From positions 1 through 28,365 of the forward strand of contig CAAEDC010000092.1 of assembly GCA_900754495.1 (NCBI GenBank): a stretch of 28,365 nt of DNA, in the 5' to 3' direction. Both the position numbers and the translations under genes were made by a program. The notes beneath the pieces are model-generated. The model was not told the DNA's origin, made no database searches, and saw only the letters and a list, made by a program, of their open reading frames with translations. Source of the stretch: Eggerthellaceae bacterium (GTDB lineage: Bacteria > Actinomycetota > Coriobacteriia > Coriobacteriales > Eggerthellaceae). Shown in pieces: positions 15,735 through 23,091 of this stretch (position 1 is the first letter of the stretch; each line of letters starts with the position of its first letter).

Positions 15735-17031
15735 GAACGTCTTCAAGATATCATCGGGGACGGTTGCGGGCCAGCTGTGCTCCGTAATATCGTTGCCTTT
15801 CATCACCCGCATCTACGGAGCCGACATCATCGGCGTATGGGCGATAATCACGTCGGTATCGGGAATCGTGAATACGGTCTCCGACATCGGGTTGACGAAC
15901 TCACTCATGGTGTGTAAAGAGAAAGAGGTCGAGAACCAGTACCGTGCGATTTCTGCTCTGAACGTCGCCGTGTGCTCGCTGTGCGCGCCTCTGGTTGCGT
16001 TGTACTGCGCGCTGCTGTCGTACGACGCCGCTCGCACGGTGACAGTGGTGGTCTGCACGCTGATCTACTCAATCACCCTGCAGCAGGCCTCCATCAACTA
16101 CATGCTCCTGAACAGGCGCCAAGCATACGACGTGCTCATGAAGAACCCCCTAATCAATCAGCTGGTGGCCGCAGCTGCCTCGATAGCGCTCGGCATGGCC
16201 GGCTTCATCTCCTGGGGCTATTTCGTCGGGATGATCGCAGGCCAAGTTGTCACCTTGGCTCACATGAGGCGAAAAGTTGCCATCCCGTATCGGCGAGTTC
16301 CGTTGGCGTACTACCGTAGCCTGTTGTCGAGGGAACGGGACTTCATCATCAACCAGACGCCTTCCAACATCGCCTATCAGGTGAGAAGCCAGCTCCCGAC
16401 CCTGATAATTAGCTCCCTTTTCGGAACCACGGTGCTCGGCAACTTCTCCATCGCGCAGAAGCTTCTGAACATACCGGTCACGTTCATCGGGCAAGCGGTC
16501 GGCAACGTCTTCTATCAGCGCATCGCGTCGATGAGGGAGGACGTGAGGGCTATCGCTCGGTTCGTCCAGCGCAACATGCGCCGCACGATGCTGGTCGCAA
16601 TTGTGCCGATGGCGTTCCTCATCGCGCTGGGCGACCCCATCATTGCCCTCGTCTTCGGCAGTGGATACGAGCTGGGGGGCACGATGGTCGGAGTGATTGG
16701 CTTCCAGTCTTTGTTCTCGTTCCTGACCGCATCGATAAAGGGGGTCGACATCGTGCTCGGTAAGCAGCGTTACTCGATGGTTACCGGTATCGGGCACGCT
16801 ATCGTCGTACCGTTGTCCATGACAGTGGCGTACTTGGCGACGGGAGATGTGACCATATGCGTCACCGCGATGGTCGCCGGATTCATAGTCGTTCAGGTTC
16901 CATACTATGCCGCGCTCTACCGCTATATGGAGCTAAGCGTGCCGCGCTATTTGGTGGAAGTTCTCGCGATGCTTATTGGGACATTCCTGCTCTCGGCGCT
17001 GATCAGAGAAGTTGTCAGTTCGTTAATTTAG
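15712..17031 (+). CDS. Wzx-like polysaccharide flippase
   Basis: The protein probably moves the undecaprenyl-linked repeat unit across the membrane. It has 439 residues and about twelve hydrophobic helices. The N-terminus (FKISSGTVAGQLCSVISLPFITRIYG) is typical of the polysaccharide-export branch of the MOP superfamily, and RERDFIINQTPSNIAYQVRSQLPTL matches the cytosolic-to-membrane junction seen midway in these transporters. The GTG start sits within the 3' end of the wzy-like gene, with AAGGTGAG about 4 nt upstream. The gap to the next gene is 21 bp. Confidence 0.9.
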   Translation: MKLSASIRNVFKISSGTVAGQLCSVISLPFITRIYGADIIGVWAIITSVSGIVNTVSDIGLTNSLMVCKEKEVENQYRAISALNVAVCSLCAPLVALYCALLSYDAARTVTVVVCTLIYSITLQQASINYMLLNRRQAYDVLMKNPLINQLVAAAASIALGMAGFISWGYFVGMIAGQVVTLAHMRRKVAIPYRRVPLAYYRSLLSRERDFIINQTPSNIAYQVRSQLPTLIISSLFGTTVLGNFSIAQKLLNIPVTFIGQAVGNVFYQRIASMREDVRAIARFVQRNMRRTMLVAIVPMAFLIALGDPIIALVFGSGYELGGTMVGVIGFQSLFSFLTASIKGVDIVLGKQRYSMVTGIGHAIVVPLSMTVAYLATGDVTICVTAMVAGFIVVQVPYYAALYRYMELSVPRYLVEVLAMLIGTFLLSALIREVVSSLI

Positions 17032-17052
17032 GTCTAGTAAAAGGATTAATGT

Positions 17053-18174
17053 ATGAAGAAAACAGAGATTTATGTTGCAACGATTATCGACTCATACAAC
17101 TATGGAACAGTCCTGCAGGCAGTTGCAACAAGAGGAGTCCTTGATAAGTTCGGCGATACCAAGTTTGTAGACTACCGCAGGGCATATTGGACGAATGCAG
17201 AACTGGTGAAACGCTGCATCAGGAGAACTTCGAGCCCTATCAAGGGCATGCTTAGTGCTGCATCCCAAATGTCCAATCGCATAATATCGCACAAGATATT
17301 CCGGCCATTTGTCGAGCACCATCTCCCGCTATGCCCTTCAGGCAACTTCGAGAACGGAGGGGATTTCTCGAAGGACGCGATTTACTGTGTCGGCAGCGAC
17401 CAGACGTGGAACTACGAATGCAACGAGGGAGTCGACCCTGTGTTCTTCCTTAAGAACGTACCCGACGAGTGCGTCAAGATAAGCTATGCGGCGAGCTTCG
17501 GGAGAAGCGAGCTGCTCGAGGAGGAGAAGGAAGAGGTTCAGCGGCTGTTGCGACGGTTCACGGCGATTTCGCTGCGTGAACCCTCGGGGGCAAAGTTGCT
17601 GGAAAGCATCGGGATCGCCGGAGGGGTTGTGATCCATGACCCGGTGCTGCTGTGCGGAAGGAACATGTTCGAGGAGCTAGCGGAACAGGCGCGGCAAAAC
17701 GACAGCAGGCCATACGTGTTGGTCTACCAGCTGAACAAGGGGCAGACGTTGCTTGCATATGCTGACAAGCTTGCGAAAACTGCAGGTTGTAACGTCGTCA
17801 AAATCTCCCTCGACTGGAAGGAAAGACTGCCAGAAGGTTGGAGGAAGGAGCTGTTCCCGTCAGTCGAGCGCTGGGTCTCCCTTTTCCGCGATGCTTCGTA
17901 TGTCGTAACCGATTCGTTCCATGGCACGTGCTTCAGTCTTCTATTCCACAAGTCGTTGGGCGTTTTCGATCCTCCGAAGTATTCAGTGCGTCTTCATGAC
18001 GTCCTCCGGGATTTCGATATGATGAGGAGGCTGTTGTCAGCGTATGATGGCGAGCCTCCGCTCCTGAGTTCGATGGAGGAAGTCGACTGGGATGTTGTCG
18101 ACAGCCAGTTTGTGCAGTACCAGGAATACGCCTATGGCTGGCTTCAGGAGGTGCTCTCGTCCGATGGTCGCTAA
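17053..18174 (+). CDS. Polysaccharide pyruvyl transferase family protein (copy 2)
   Basis: The same family as the gene at 9016, with a similar length (373 residues). It has SYNYGTVLQAVATRGVL near the N-terminus, VGSDQTWN, YAASFG, SLREPSG and TDSFHGTCFSLLFHKS. The two copies differ widely, so they are not a recent duplication and may modify different sugars. The first 250 bp are visibly more AT-rich than the rest of the operon, a sign of separate origin. The ATG follows AAAGGATT by about 6 nt. It overlaps the next FrhB-like gene by 11 bp, repeating the pyruvyl transferase/FrhB pairing seen at 9016-11257. Confidence 0.9.
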   Translation: MKKTEIYVATIIDSYNYGTVLQAVATRGVLDKFGDTKFVDYRRAYWTNAELVKRCIRRTSSPIKGMLSAASQMSNRIISHKIFRPFVEHHLPLCPSGNFENGGDFSKDAIYCVGSDQTWNYECNEGVDPVFFLKNVPDECVKISYAASFGRSELLEEEKEEVQRLLRRFTAISLREPSGAKLLESIGIAGGVVIHDPVLLCGRNMFEELAEQARQNDSRPYVLVYQLNKGQTLLAYADKLAKTAGCNVVKISLDWKERLPEGWRKELFPSVERWVSLFRDASYVVTDSFHGTCFSLLFHKSLGVFDPPKYSVRLHDVLRDFDMMRRLLSAYDGEPPLLSSMEEVDWDVVDSQFVQYQEYAYGWLQEVLSSDGR

Positions 18175-19258
18175 AAGCAGCATGCCGTCTACGGTCGGCG
18201 AGCGGTTTGGCGAGGAGGGGAGAGGCCGTAAGAGCTATGCCGCGGCGACCCTAGTGCGACATGATGCCAATGCTTCGTGTATTGCTGCGGTAAACTCGTC
18301 CCAAGAAGAGCTCATGGCTTCGTCTTCAGGAGGAGTTTTCTCCATCCTCGCACGTGCCGCACTTAATAGGGACGGGGTTGTCTACGGTCATGCTTATGTC
18401 GCCCCTACTAAGGTGAAGTGCCTTCGTGTGGATGATGAGGCTGACCTTCACCGACTGCGCGGCTCAAAGTACGTCCAGAGCGAGATGGGCTTAATTATGC
18501 GTGACGTGCTTGCCGACCTGTGTGCTAAGCGTGAGGTCGTGTTTAGCGGCACTCCCTGCCAGGTCGCTGGGCTCAAATCTTTTCTCGCCGCAAGGGGAGC
18601 ATCGACCGATCGGCTGTTGCTAATCGACATTGTTTGTCATGGCGTGCCGAGCCCGGAGTTCTTCGCCGACTGCATGGACTGGGAGTTTTGCGGCGACAGT
18701 CTAAGTGAATTGCGCTTTCGCGATAAATCGGAGGGTTGGGGGTGCGTCGGAACGGCATTCGTTTCCCTTGGATCCCCTCATAATTCTATGTCCCGCAAGC
18801 GCGCTTTTTCGCCGAAGACGTCGTACTATTACACCCGCTTCCTAGCGGGCGATGTCTACAGGGAGAGCTGCTACCGTTGTCCCTACGCAGGCGGAAAGCG
18901 ACCAGGGGACATAACCCTCGGTGACTTTTGGGGCATAGACCACGCGGCGGCAGGCCTAAATCCCAGGCAGGGCATCTCGCTCGTCGTCGCAAATTCTGCC
19001 AAGGGAGAGTCGGCCCTGCATGCCGTCAAGAATGCGTCACAGTGGGCTGAGCGGCCGCTCGATGAAGCGGTCGCCGGAAACGACCAGTTGCGCCACCCGA
19101 CCACTCGTGCAGCCGAGCGCGACAGGATTCTTGAAGATTGGAAGGCGCGCGGCATAGCCGCTCTCGAATCGGATTACCGCCGCGAGACCGCTTGGGGGCG
19201 CCGGGCCTGGCTTGCCAAGCGAGTTGTCAAGAAACTCCTGAAAGGGGTGATAAGATGA
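18164..19258 (+). CDS. FrhB-like flavin/iron-sulfur protein without N-terminal ferredoxin domain (copy 2)
   Basis: The 364 residues carry the coenzyme F420 hydrogenase/dehydrogenase beta-subunit fold: SSSGGVFS (53-60), SGTPCQVAGLK (128-138), CHGVPS (158-163), FRDKSEGW (185-192), and a cysteine pair in CYRCPYAGGKRP (236-247) followed by GDITLGDFWG (248-257). The usual N-terminal 2[4Fe-4S] domain is missing and replaced by about 30 unrelated residues. A separate ferredoxin ORF follows downstream. The ATG at 18164 lies 10-11 nt after AGGAGGTG and overlaps the pyruvyl transferase; ATG 18182 is an alternative. Family members in archaea use F420, but capsule-cluster members in bacteria have no agreed substrate. 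A redox step on a nucleotide sugar or on the polymer is possible. Confidence 0.85.
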   Translation: MVAKSSMPSTVGERFGEEGRGRKSYAAATLVRHDANASCIAAVNSSQEELMASSSGGVFSILARAALNRDGVVYGHAYVAPTKVKCLRVDDEADLHRLRGSKYVQSEMGLIMRDVLADLCAKREVVFSGTPCQVAGLKSFLAARGASTDRLLLIDIVCHGVPSPEFFADCMDWEFCGDSLSELRFRDKSEGWGCVGTAFVSLGSPHNSMSRKRAFSPKTSYYYTRFLAGDVYRESCYRCPYAGGKRPGDITLGDFWGIDHAAAGLNPRQGISLVVANSAKGESALHAVKNASQWAERPLDEAVAGNDQLRHPTTRAAERDRILEDWKARGIAALESDYRRETAWGRRAWLAKRVVKKLLKGVIR

Positions 19259-19470
19259 TGAGTATGGGCTCGAATAGCGCACCGATTCTGTACGCGGACG
19301 ACTCGGAGTGTTGCGGTTGCGGAGCATGCGTAGCGGTCTGCCCTAAAGACGCGATCACAATGCAGCCCGATCGTTACGGGTTCCTCTACCCGAGTATTGA
19401 CGGAGATACATGCATTCACTGTCACCTGTGCCTCAAAGTCTGCGCGTTTAGTTGTGATTTGCGGGTGTGA
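19255..19470 (+). CDS. Short 2[4Fe-4S] ferredoxin; possibly the remnant N-terminus of another FrhB-like gene
   Basis: The 71 residues contain two complete cluster motifs (Cys19, 22, 25, 29 and Cys53, 56, 59, 63), so the electron-transfer domain is intact. The ATG overlaps the upstream stop (ATGA), with AAAGGGGTGA just before it. It could serve as the separately encoded ferredoxin partner of the preceding FrhB-like protein. However, homology with the ferredoxin domain of copy 1 ends right after the last cysteine (VCAF), and only five further residues precede the stop, next to mobile-element debris. A third FrhB-like gene truncated by rearrangement is therefore equally plausible. Confidence 0.75.
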   Translation: MMSMGSNSAPILYADDSECCGCGACVAVCPKDAITMQPDRYGFLYPSIDGDTCIHCHLCLKVCAFSCDLRV

Positions 19471-19803
19471 TTCCAGGACAGCAGCAGGATTCTTGCTGTC
19501 GGTGCCTCGTCGACATATCCCATAGATACGACGAAAGCGCCGGAGGTCCGAAGGTGAGGGCAGCGCATCTCGTTCCAGTGCTTTAGAATCTCCAAGATAG
19601 TGATTCCGCTACTTAATGCCAACTGCCACGCAGTCGCGCACCGAGTCTCCGTTGAGCGCGGCGTGCCCGTCCGAATCGGCGCCCCGAGCCGTTTCGGTAG
19701 AAGTTTTGGGGTATGTTTCAAAAACGTGTCCAAATTGACGCTGTAATGCCAGGTCACCGCCAGAGAGCATGCCCTGGATATTGCATCGGGCCAATTTCCA
19801 GGT
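19471..19803. other. Non-coding debris between the polysaccharide operon and the IS
   Basis: No convincing gene is visible in either direction. Minus-strand frames of 60-111 codons exist but match nothing I recognise. At 19715-19731 the plus strand reads GTTTCAAAAACGTGTCC, close to the left terminal repeat of the adjacent IS (19804-19819). This suggests the scar of another related element or of an older end. Confidence 0.5.
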
Positions 19804-21042
19804 GTTTAAAAGTGTGTCCGACCCCCCCTTTTTTTTTCTTTTTTATTTTGAAGCGCCTGGGCAGGCTAGGGTTTCCCGACAGGGAAATTGCCGAGAGAAG
19901 GGAATCGGGCTTGAACAATCCTGAGTGCGGCACATGCGGTGCCAAGATGAAGGGCAACGGGAGGACGAAGGCAGGGGCGAGACGATGGAGCTGCCTAAAG
20001 TGCAGGGCGTCGAGCGTCCGCAAGCGCGGCAGCGCAGCCAAGCGGTTCGAACTGTTCCTGCGGTGGCTGCTCTCCAATGACGCCGTGGTTGACCTCGGAG
20101 TGAGCCGCTCGACGTTCTGGCGCAGGGCCTCTTGGGCCTGGGGGATATGGCCGATCGCGCCTTTCACGGGAGAGGTACACGACGTCGTGCTTCTGGACGA
20201 CATATGGCTGCGCCGAAAGGCCGTCGTGTTCGTAGCGGTGGCCGGCGAGCACGTGGTCGGCTGGCATCTCGCGCGGGCGGAATGCTCGTCGGTGTGGGCA
20301 GCGCTGCTGCTCCGGATCCCAGCTCCCAAGATGGCCCTACGGACGGATCTCCCGGCTTCGCCGGCGCGGCGAGGCCGTCTGGCCGGCGACTCGCACCCAG
20401 CGTTGCACATTCCATGCGGCGAACCGGGTAAGGCGGTGCACGACGCTCAAGCCTAGGCTGGAGGCGAAGGTCGAGCTCCTGGGCATCGCGAACAGGCTCT
20501 TAGAGGCAAGGGACGCCGACGCTGCGACCGTGTGGCTTCTGGAGTACGGCGTGTGGTGCGCGAAGTGGGACTCGTTTCTCAGGGAGTCAACGTTCAAGGA
20601 TGGCAGGAAGGTCTACACGCACGAGTGCCTGCGCAGGGCGAGGCGCAGCTTCAACGGGCTGGTCAGGGGCAAAATCCTGTTCACGTTCGTGGAGATGCAG
20701 CATGAGCTGGGTGGGACGTGGCCCTCCATCAATAACGCAGTCGAGAGCGTCAACGCCAGGCTGCGCGACATGTTGCGGCACTACAGGGGGCTCTCTCTTC
20801 CACTGCGTCAAGGCGATCTTCTGGTGGCGCTACATGTACACGGAAGCCTGCTTCCCGCAGCGGAGATTCTGTGGGTTATAGCCACCGACGACGACGTGGA
20901 CGGGTGTTCTCCGCGGCTTCCGGCGATTCGAGGCGAGGGGATGGCATACCGGACGAATACGGAACGGGGATCGTGTGGGAGGAGTTTCATATACCCACGA
21001 ACAACAGGCAGTGAATAATCTTGGGAACACACTTTTCGAAAC
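19804..21042 (+). mobile_element. Decayed IS1249-like insertion sequence
   Basis: A region of about 1.24 kb bounded by imperfect terminal inverted repeats: left 19804-19819 (GTTTAAAAGTGTGTCC) and right 21024-21042 (which reads GTTTCGAAAAGTGTGTTCC on the minus strand). It contains one transposase gene broken by several frameshifts. No target-site duplication is evident directly outside the repeats, which fits an old insertion or later deletion. A C7T9 homopolymer run follows the left end. The boundaries are approximate. Confidence 0.75.
19911..21014 (+). pseudogene. IS1249-family-like transposase, multiply frameshifted
   Basis: The reading starts at TTG 19911 with an N-terminal zinc-ribbon pair (CGTC and CLKC) typical of this family. 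It continues with VVLLDDIWLRRKAVVF and HVVGWHLARAE, then changes frame for DGSPGFAGA, changes again for TRTQRCTFHAANRVRRCTTL through YTHECLRRARRS and INNAVESVNARLRDML, again for VKAIFWWRYMYTEA and a stop, and finally resumes with YGTGIVWEEFHIPTNNRQ before TGA at 21012-21014. The likely catalytic acidic residues (DD, DG, NAVE) can be recognised, but at least four frame changes make the gene inactive. The family assignment comes from remembered motifs. Confidence 0.85.
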
Positions 21043-21091
21043 TTAACCCGGATTGCTCGGAGGGAGGTGAAGCGAACGGCAGAACGTAGAC

Positions 21092-21136
21092 ACGAGAAGA
21101 CCCCGCCTACCCTTTACAAAAGACGGGGTCCCTCGT
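21092..21136 (-). terminator. Possible terminator of the nan operon
   Basis: GACCCCG (21099-21105) pairs with CGGGGTC (21124-21130), extended by ACGAG/CTCGT at 21092-21096 and 21132-21136. It is the only strong hairpin after the minus-strand nanE stop, about 240 bp downstream. There is no clear T-run on that strand, so it may be a processing or pausing structure instead. Confidence 0.4.
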
Positions 21137-21279
21137 AGAAACAGATGTCGCCCGATGCAGCGGGGCACCTTCTGCGATTTACTGTAGCATCCTCGCCGCC
21201 TGACGGCGACGGGACTACCGTAATTCCACCTAATAGATCCGAAGGCGGTCGCAGGCGCCGCAGGCGGGTCTCGCTTTGC

Positions 21280-21370
21280 GCGCCTCATCGTTCGCGACCG
21301 CTCTGCGCCTCAACGCCCACGACCGCGCGCTGTGCCTCAGCGCTCGCAATCGCCCGCTGCCTCCGCGCGC
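21280..21370 (+). repeat. Degenerate 25-27-bp tandem repeats next to nanE
   Basis: The motif GCGCCTCA or a close variant recurs at 21280, 21305, 21332 and 21357, each followed by a similar CG-rich stretch ending near CGACCGC. The spacing is 25, 27 and 25 bp. It lies just downstream of the nanE stop. The rest of the 329-bp gap (21043-21371) holds only the hairpin at 21092-21136. Confidence 0.5.
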
Positions 21371-21371
21371 C

Positions 21372-22046
21372 CTACGAAATCGCCTTGGCGAACCAGCTGG
21401 TGATGCTGGTCGGGTGCGTGATGGCGGTGCCCACCACGATCGCAAAGGCGCCTGCCTCGATGGCCGCCTTGGCGTCGTCGAGCGTGTGGATGCGGCCTTC
21501 GCAGAACACGGGCACGCCGTAGGGCTCGGCAGCGGCGACCGCCTCGCGCAGGAACTCGAGGTCGGGGCCGGCGGTCTTGGGACGCGCGTCGGTGTAGCCG
21601 GCGAGCGTCGTGCTCACGATGTCGACGCCCGCCTTGAGCGCACGCTCGACGTCGTCCATGCACGAGCAGTCGGCCATGATCAGCGTCTCGCCGCGCAACG
21701 CCTCGACCGTCTCCTCAAAGGTGCGGCCGTCGGGGCGCGGACGTCCCGTAGCGTCGAGCGCGACCACGTCGGCTCCGGCGGCGATGCAGGCGCGCGCATG
21801 GCGCAGCGTGGGGGTGATGTAGACGCCCTCGTGGCCCTCCTTCCACAGGCCAATGACGGGCACCTCGACGCGGCCCTTGATGGCGGCGATGTCGGAGAGG
21901 CCCTGGCAGCGGATCGCCGCGGCGCCGCCCAGCTCGGCGGCGCGCGCCATCTGCGCCATGGTCTCGGGGTGACGCAGCGGCTCGCCCATATACGCCTGGC
22001 AGCTGACGATCAGCTTGCCCTGCAGGGATTCGATGAGGGGGTTCAT
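21372..22046 (-). CDS. nanE: N-acetylmannosamine-6-phosphate 2-epimerase
   Basis: The enzyme converts ManNAc-6-P to GlcNAc-6-P, linking sialic acid breakdown to NagA. The 224 residues form a TIM barrel, with SCQAYMGEPLRHPETM at the N-terminus, AIRCQG, VPVIGLWKEG (the probable catalytic Lys69), VVALDATGRPRPDG, MADCS, and CEGRIHT with the catalytic glutamate. VVGTAITHP closes the phosphate site. The start is the ATG preceded by GAAGGAG at 7-nt spacing; longer in-frame readings upstream run into the kinase gene. It is the last gene of the minus-strand nan set. Confidence 0.95.
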   Translation of the reverse strand: MNPLIESLQGKLIVSCQAYMGEPLRHPETMAQMARAAELGGAAAIRCQGLSDIAAIKGRVEVPVIGLWKEGHEGVYITPTLRHARACIAAGADVVALDATGRPRPDGRTFEETVEALRGETLIMADCSCMDDVERALKAGVDIVSTTLAGYTDARPKTAGPDLEFLREAVAAAEPYGVPVFCEGRIHTLDDAKAAIEAGAFAIVVGTAITHPTSITSWFAKAIS

Positions 22047-22073
22047 AGCAGGCTCCTTCTTTCCAAAACGAAA

Positions 22074-22113
22074 ATCGGCGGCTCCGGCTCCTTGCAGGGC
22101 GGACGCCGCCGAT
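22074..22113 (-). promoter_or_regulatory. Intercistronic hairpin between the kinase gene and nanE
   Basis: A 9-bp perfect stem (22074-22082 with 22105-22113) is followed on the minus strand by TTTCGTTTT. It resembles a weak terminator or attenuator and could lower nanE expression relative to the upstream genes, or protect the mRNA end. Confidence 0.5.
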
Positions 22114-22120
22114 CGTGATG

Positions 22121-23089
22121 CTAGCGTTTCGTAGCCAACATGTCGAGCAGGAACTCCGTCGCGCCGATGAGGGGCGCATCGCCGCCCAGCTCGGCATCGA
22201 CGATGGGCAGTTGAGATTGGACGGGGGAGATTCGCTCGGCGAACCCGCGCTCGACCTCGCTGCGCCACAGCGTACCCGCTTTGGCGACCGAGCCCGACAG
22301 GATGATGAGATCCGGGTCGAGCATGTTGGTCCAGCCGGCCAGGGACACGCCCAGCGCGTAGCCGGCCTGGCGGATGATGCTTCGCGCATCCTCCTCGCCT
22401 TCGTTGGCCGCTTGGGAGATCTCCGCGCCGGAAAGCGCCTTGCCGGTGAGCGCGCGGTAGCAGGCCTCGATGCCGCTTCCCGCCGCCACCGCCTCGAGGT
22501 CGGCGATGCCCTCGCCGATGCCGAGCGCGGCCGATCCGAGCGGGTTGGGCGTGGATCCGATCTCGCCGGCGAATCCATGGTGGCCGCGCACGATGGATCC
22601 GTGCGCGATGATGCCGCCGCCCAGGCCCGTGCCGGCGGCCACGACGACGCAGGTCCGCGCCCCGCGCCCCGCACCCCAGCGCGCCTCGCCCAGCGCGTGC
22701 GCTTGCACGTCGTTGAGGACGGCGGCGGGGATCCCGCAGGCATCCTCGAGCGCGGCGCCCACCGGCTGCCGGGTCCAGCCGGGCATGATCTCGTTGGCGT
22801 AGGCGATGCTGCCGTCATGGGCGTCGATGCGCCCCGCGCTGGAAACCCCGATGCCGGCAAGCTCCTCCTCGGCGGCATCGGCGAGCTCCTGTGCCAGCGC
22901 GACGACGGTCGCGAGCACGGCTTCGCCGCCGCGCGCGGCCTCGGTGGGGACGGTCTTGCGCGTGACGATGCGGGGCTGCGCGCCGCCCTCAAGCGCGACG
23001 ACGGCGCCGGCGATCTTGGTGCCGCCGATGTCCAACGCCAAAGACGCCTGCGGCAGCGCGCAGGCGTCTTTCGAATCGATGGCTCCCAT
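22121..23089 (-). CDS. nanK: ROK-family sugar kinase, probable N-acetylmannosamine kinase
   Basis: The predicted role is phosphorylation of ManNAc to ManNAc-6-P, from its place between nanA and nanE. The 322 residues show ALDIGGTK (18-25) for ATP phosphate binding, GVSSAGRID, the catalytic Asp127 in VLNDVQAHALGE, GTGLGGGI (153-160), and GEIGS (175-179). The usual ROK zinc motif (His after GEIG, then CxCGxxGCxE) is absent, replaced by STPNPLGSAALGIGEG. Some sialic acid kinases are known to lack zinc, but glucokinase-type ROK enzymes normally keep it. The ATG lies 2 bp after the nanA stop with only a weak site, which implies translational coupling. Confidence 0.85.
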   Translation of the reverse strand: MGAIDSKDACALPQASLALDIGGTKIAGAVVALEGGAQPRIVTRKTVPTEAARGGEAVLATVVALAQELADAAEEELAGIGVSSAGRIDAHDGSIAYANEIMPGWTRQPVGAALEDACGIPAAVLNDVQAHALGEARWGAGRGARTCVVVAAGTGLGGGIIAHGSIVRGHHGFAGEIGSTPNPLGSAALGIGEGIADLEAVAAGSGIEACYRALTGKALSGAEISQAANEGEEDARSIIRQAGYALGVSLAGWTNMLDPDLIILSGSVAKAGTLWRSEVERGFAERISPVQSQLPIVDAELGGDAPLIGATEFLLDMLATKR

Positions 23090-23091
23090 GC

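Noticed and set aside
16457..16468. 12-bp palindrome CAGAAGCTTCTG inside the flippase gene
   Set aside because: Short and in ordinary coding sequence; expected by chance in a 28-kb window.
19422..19794. Minus-strand frames of 61 and 111 codons beside the ferredoxin
   Set aside because: No start signal or recognisable motif. They lie in mobile-element debris.
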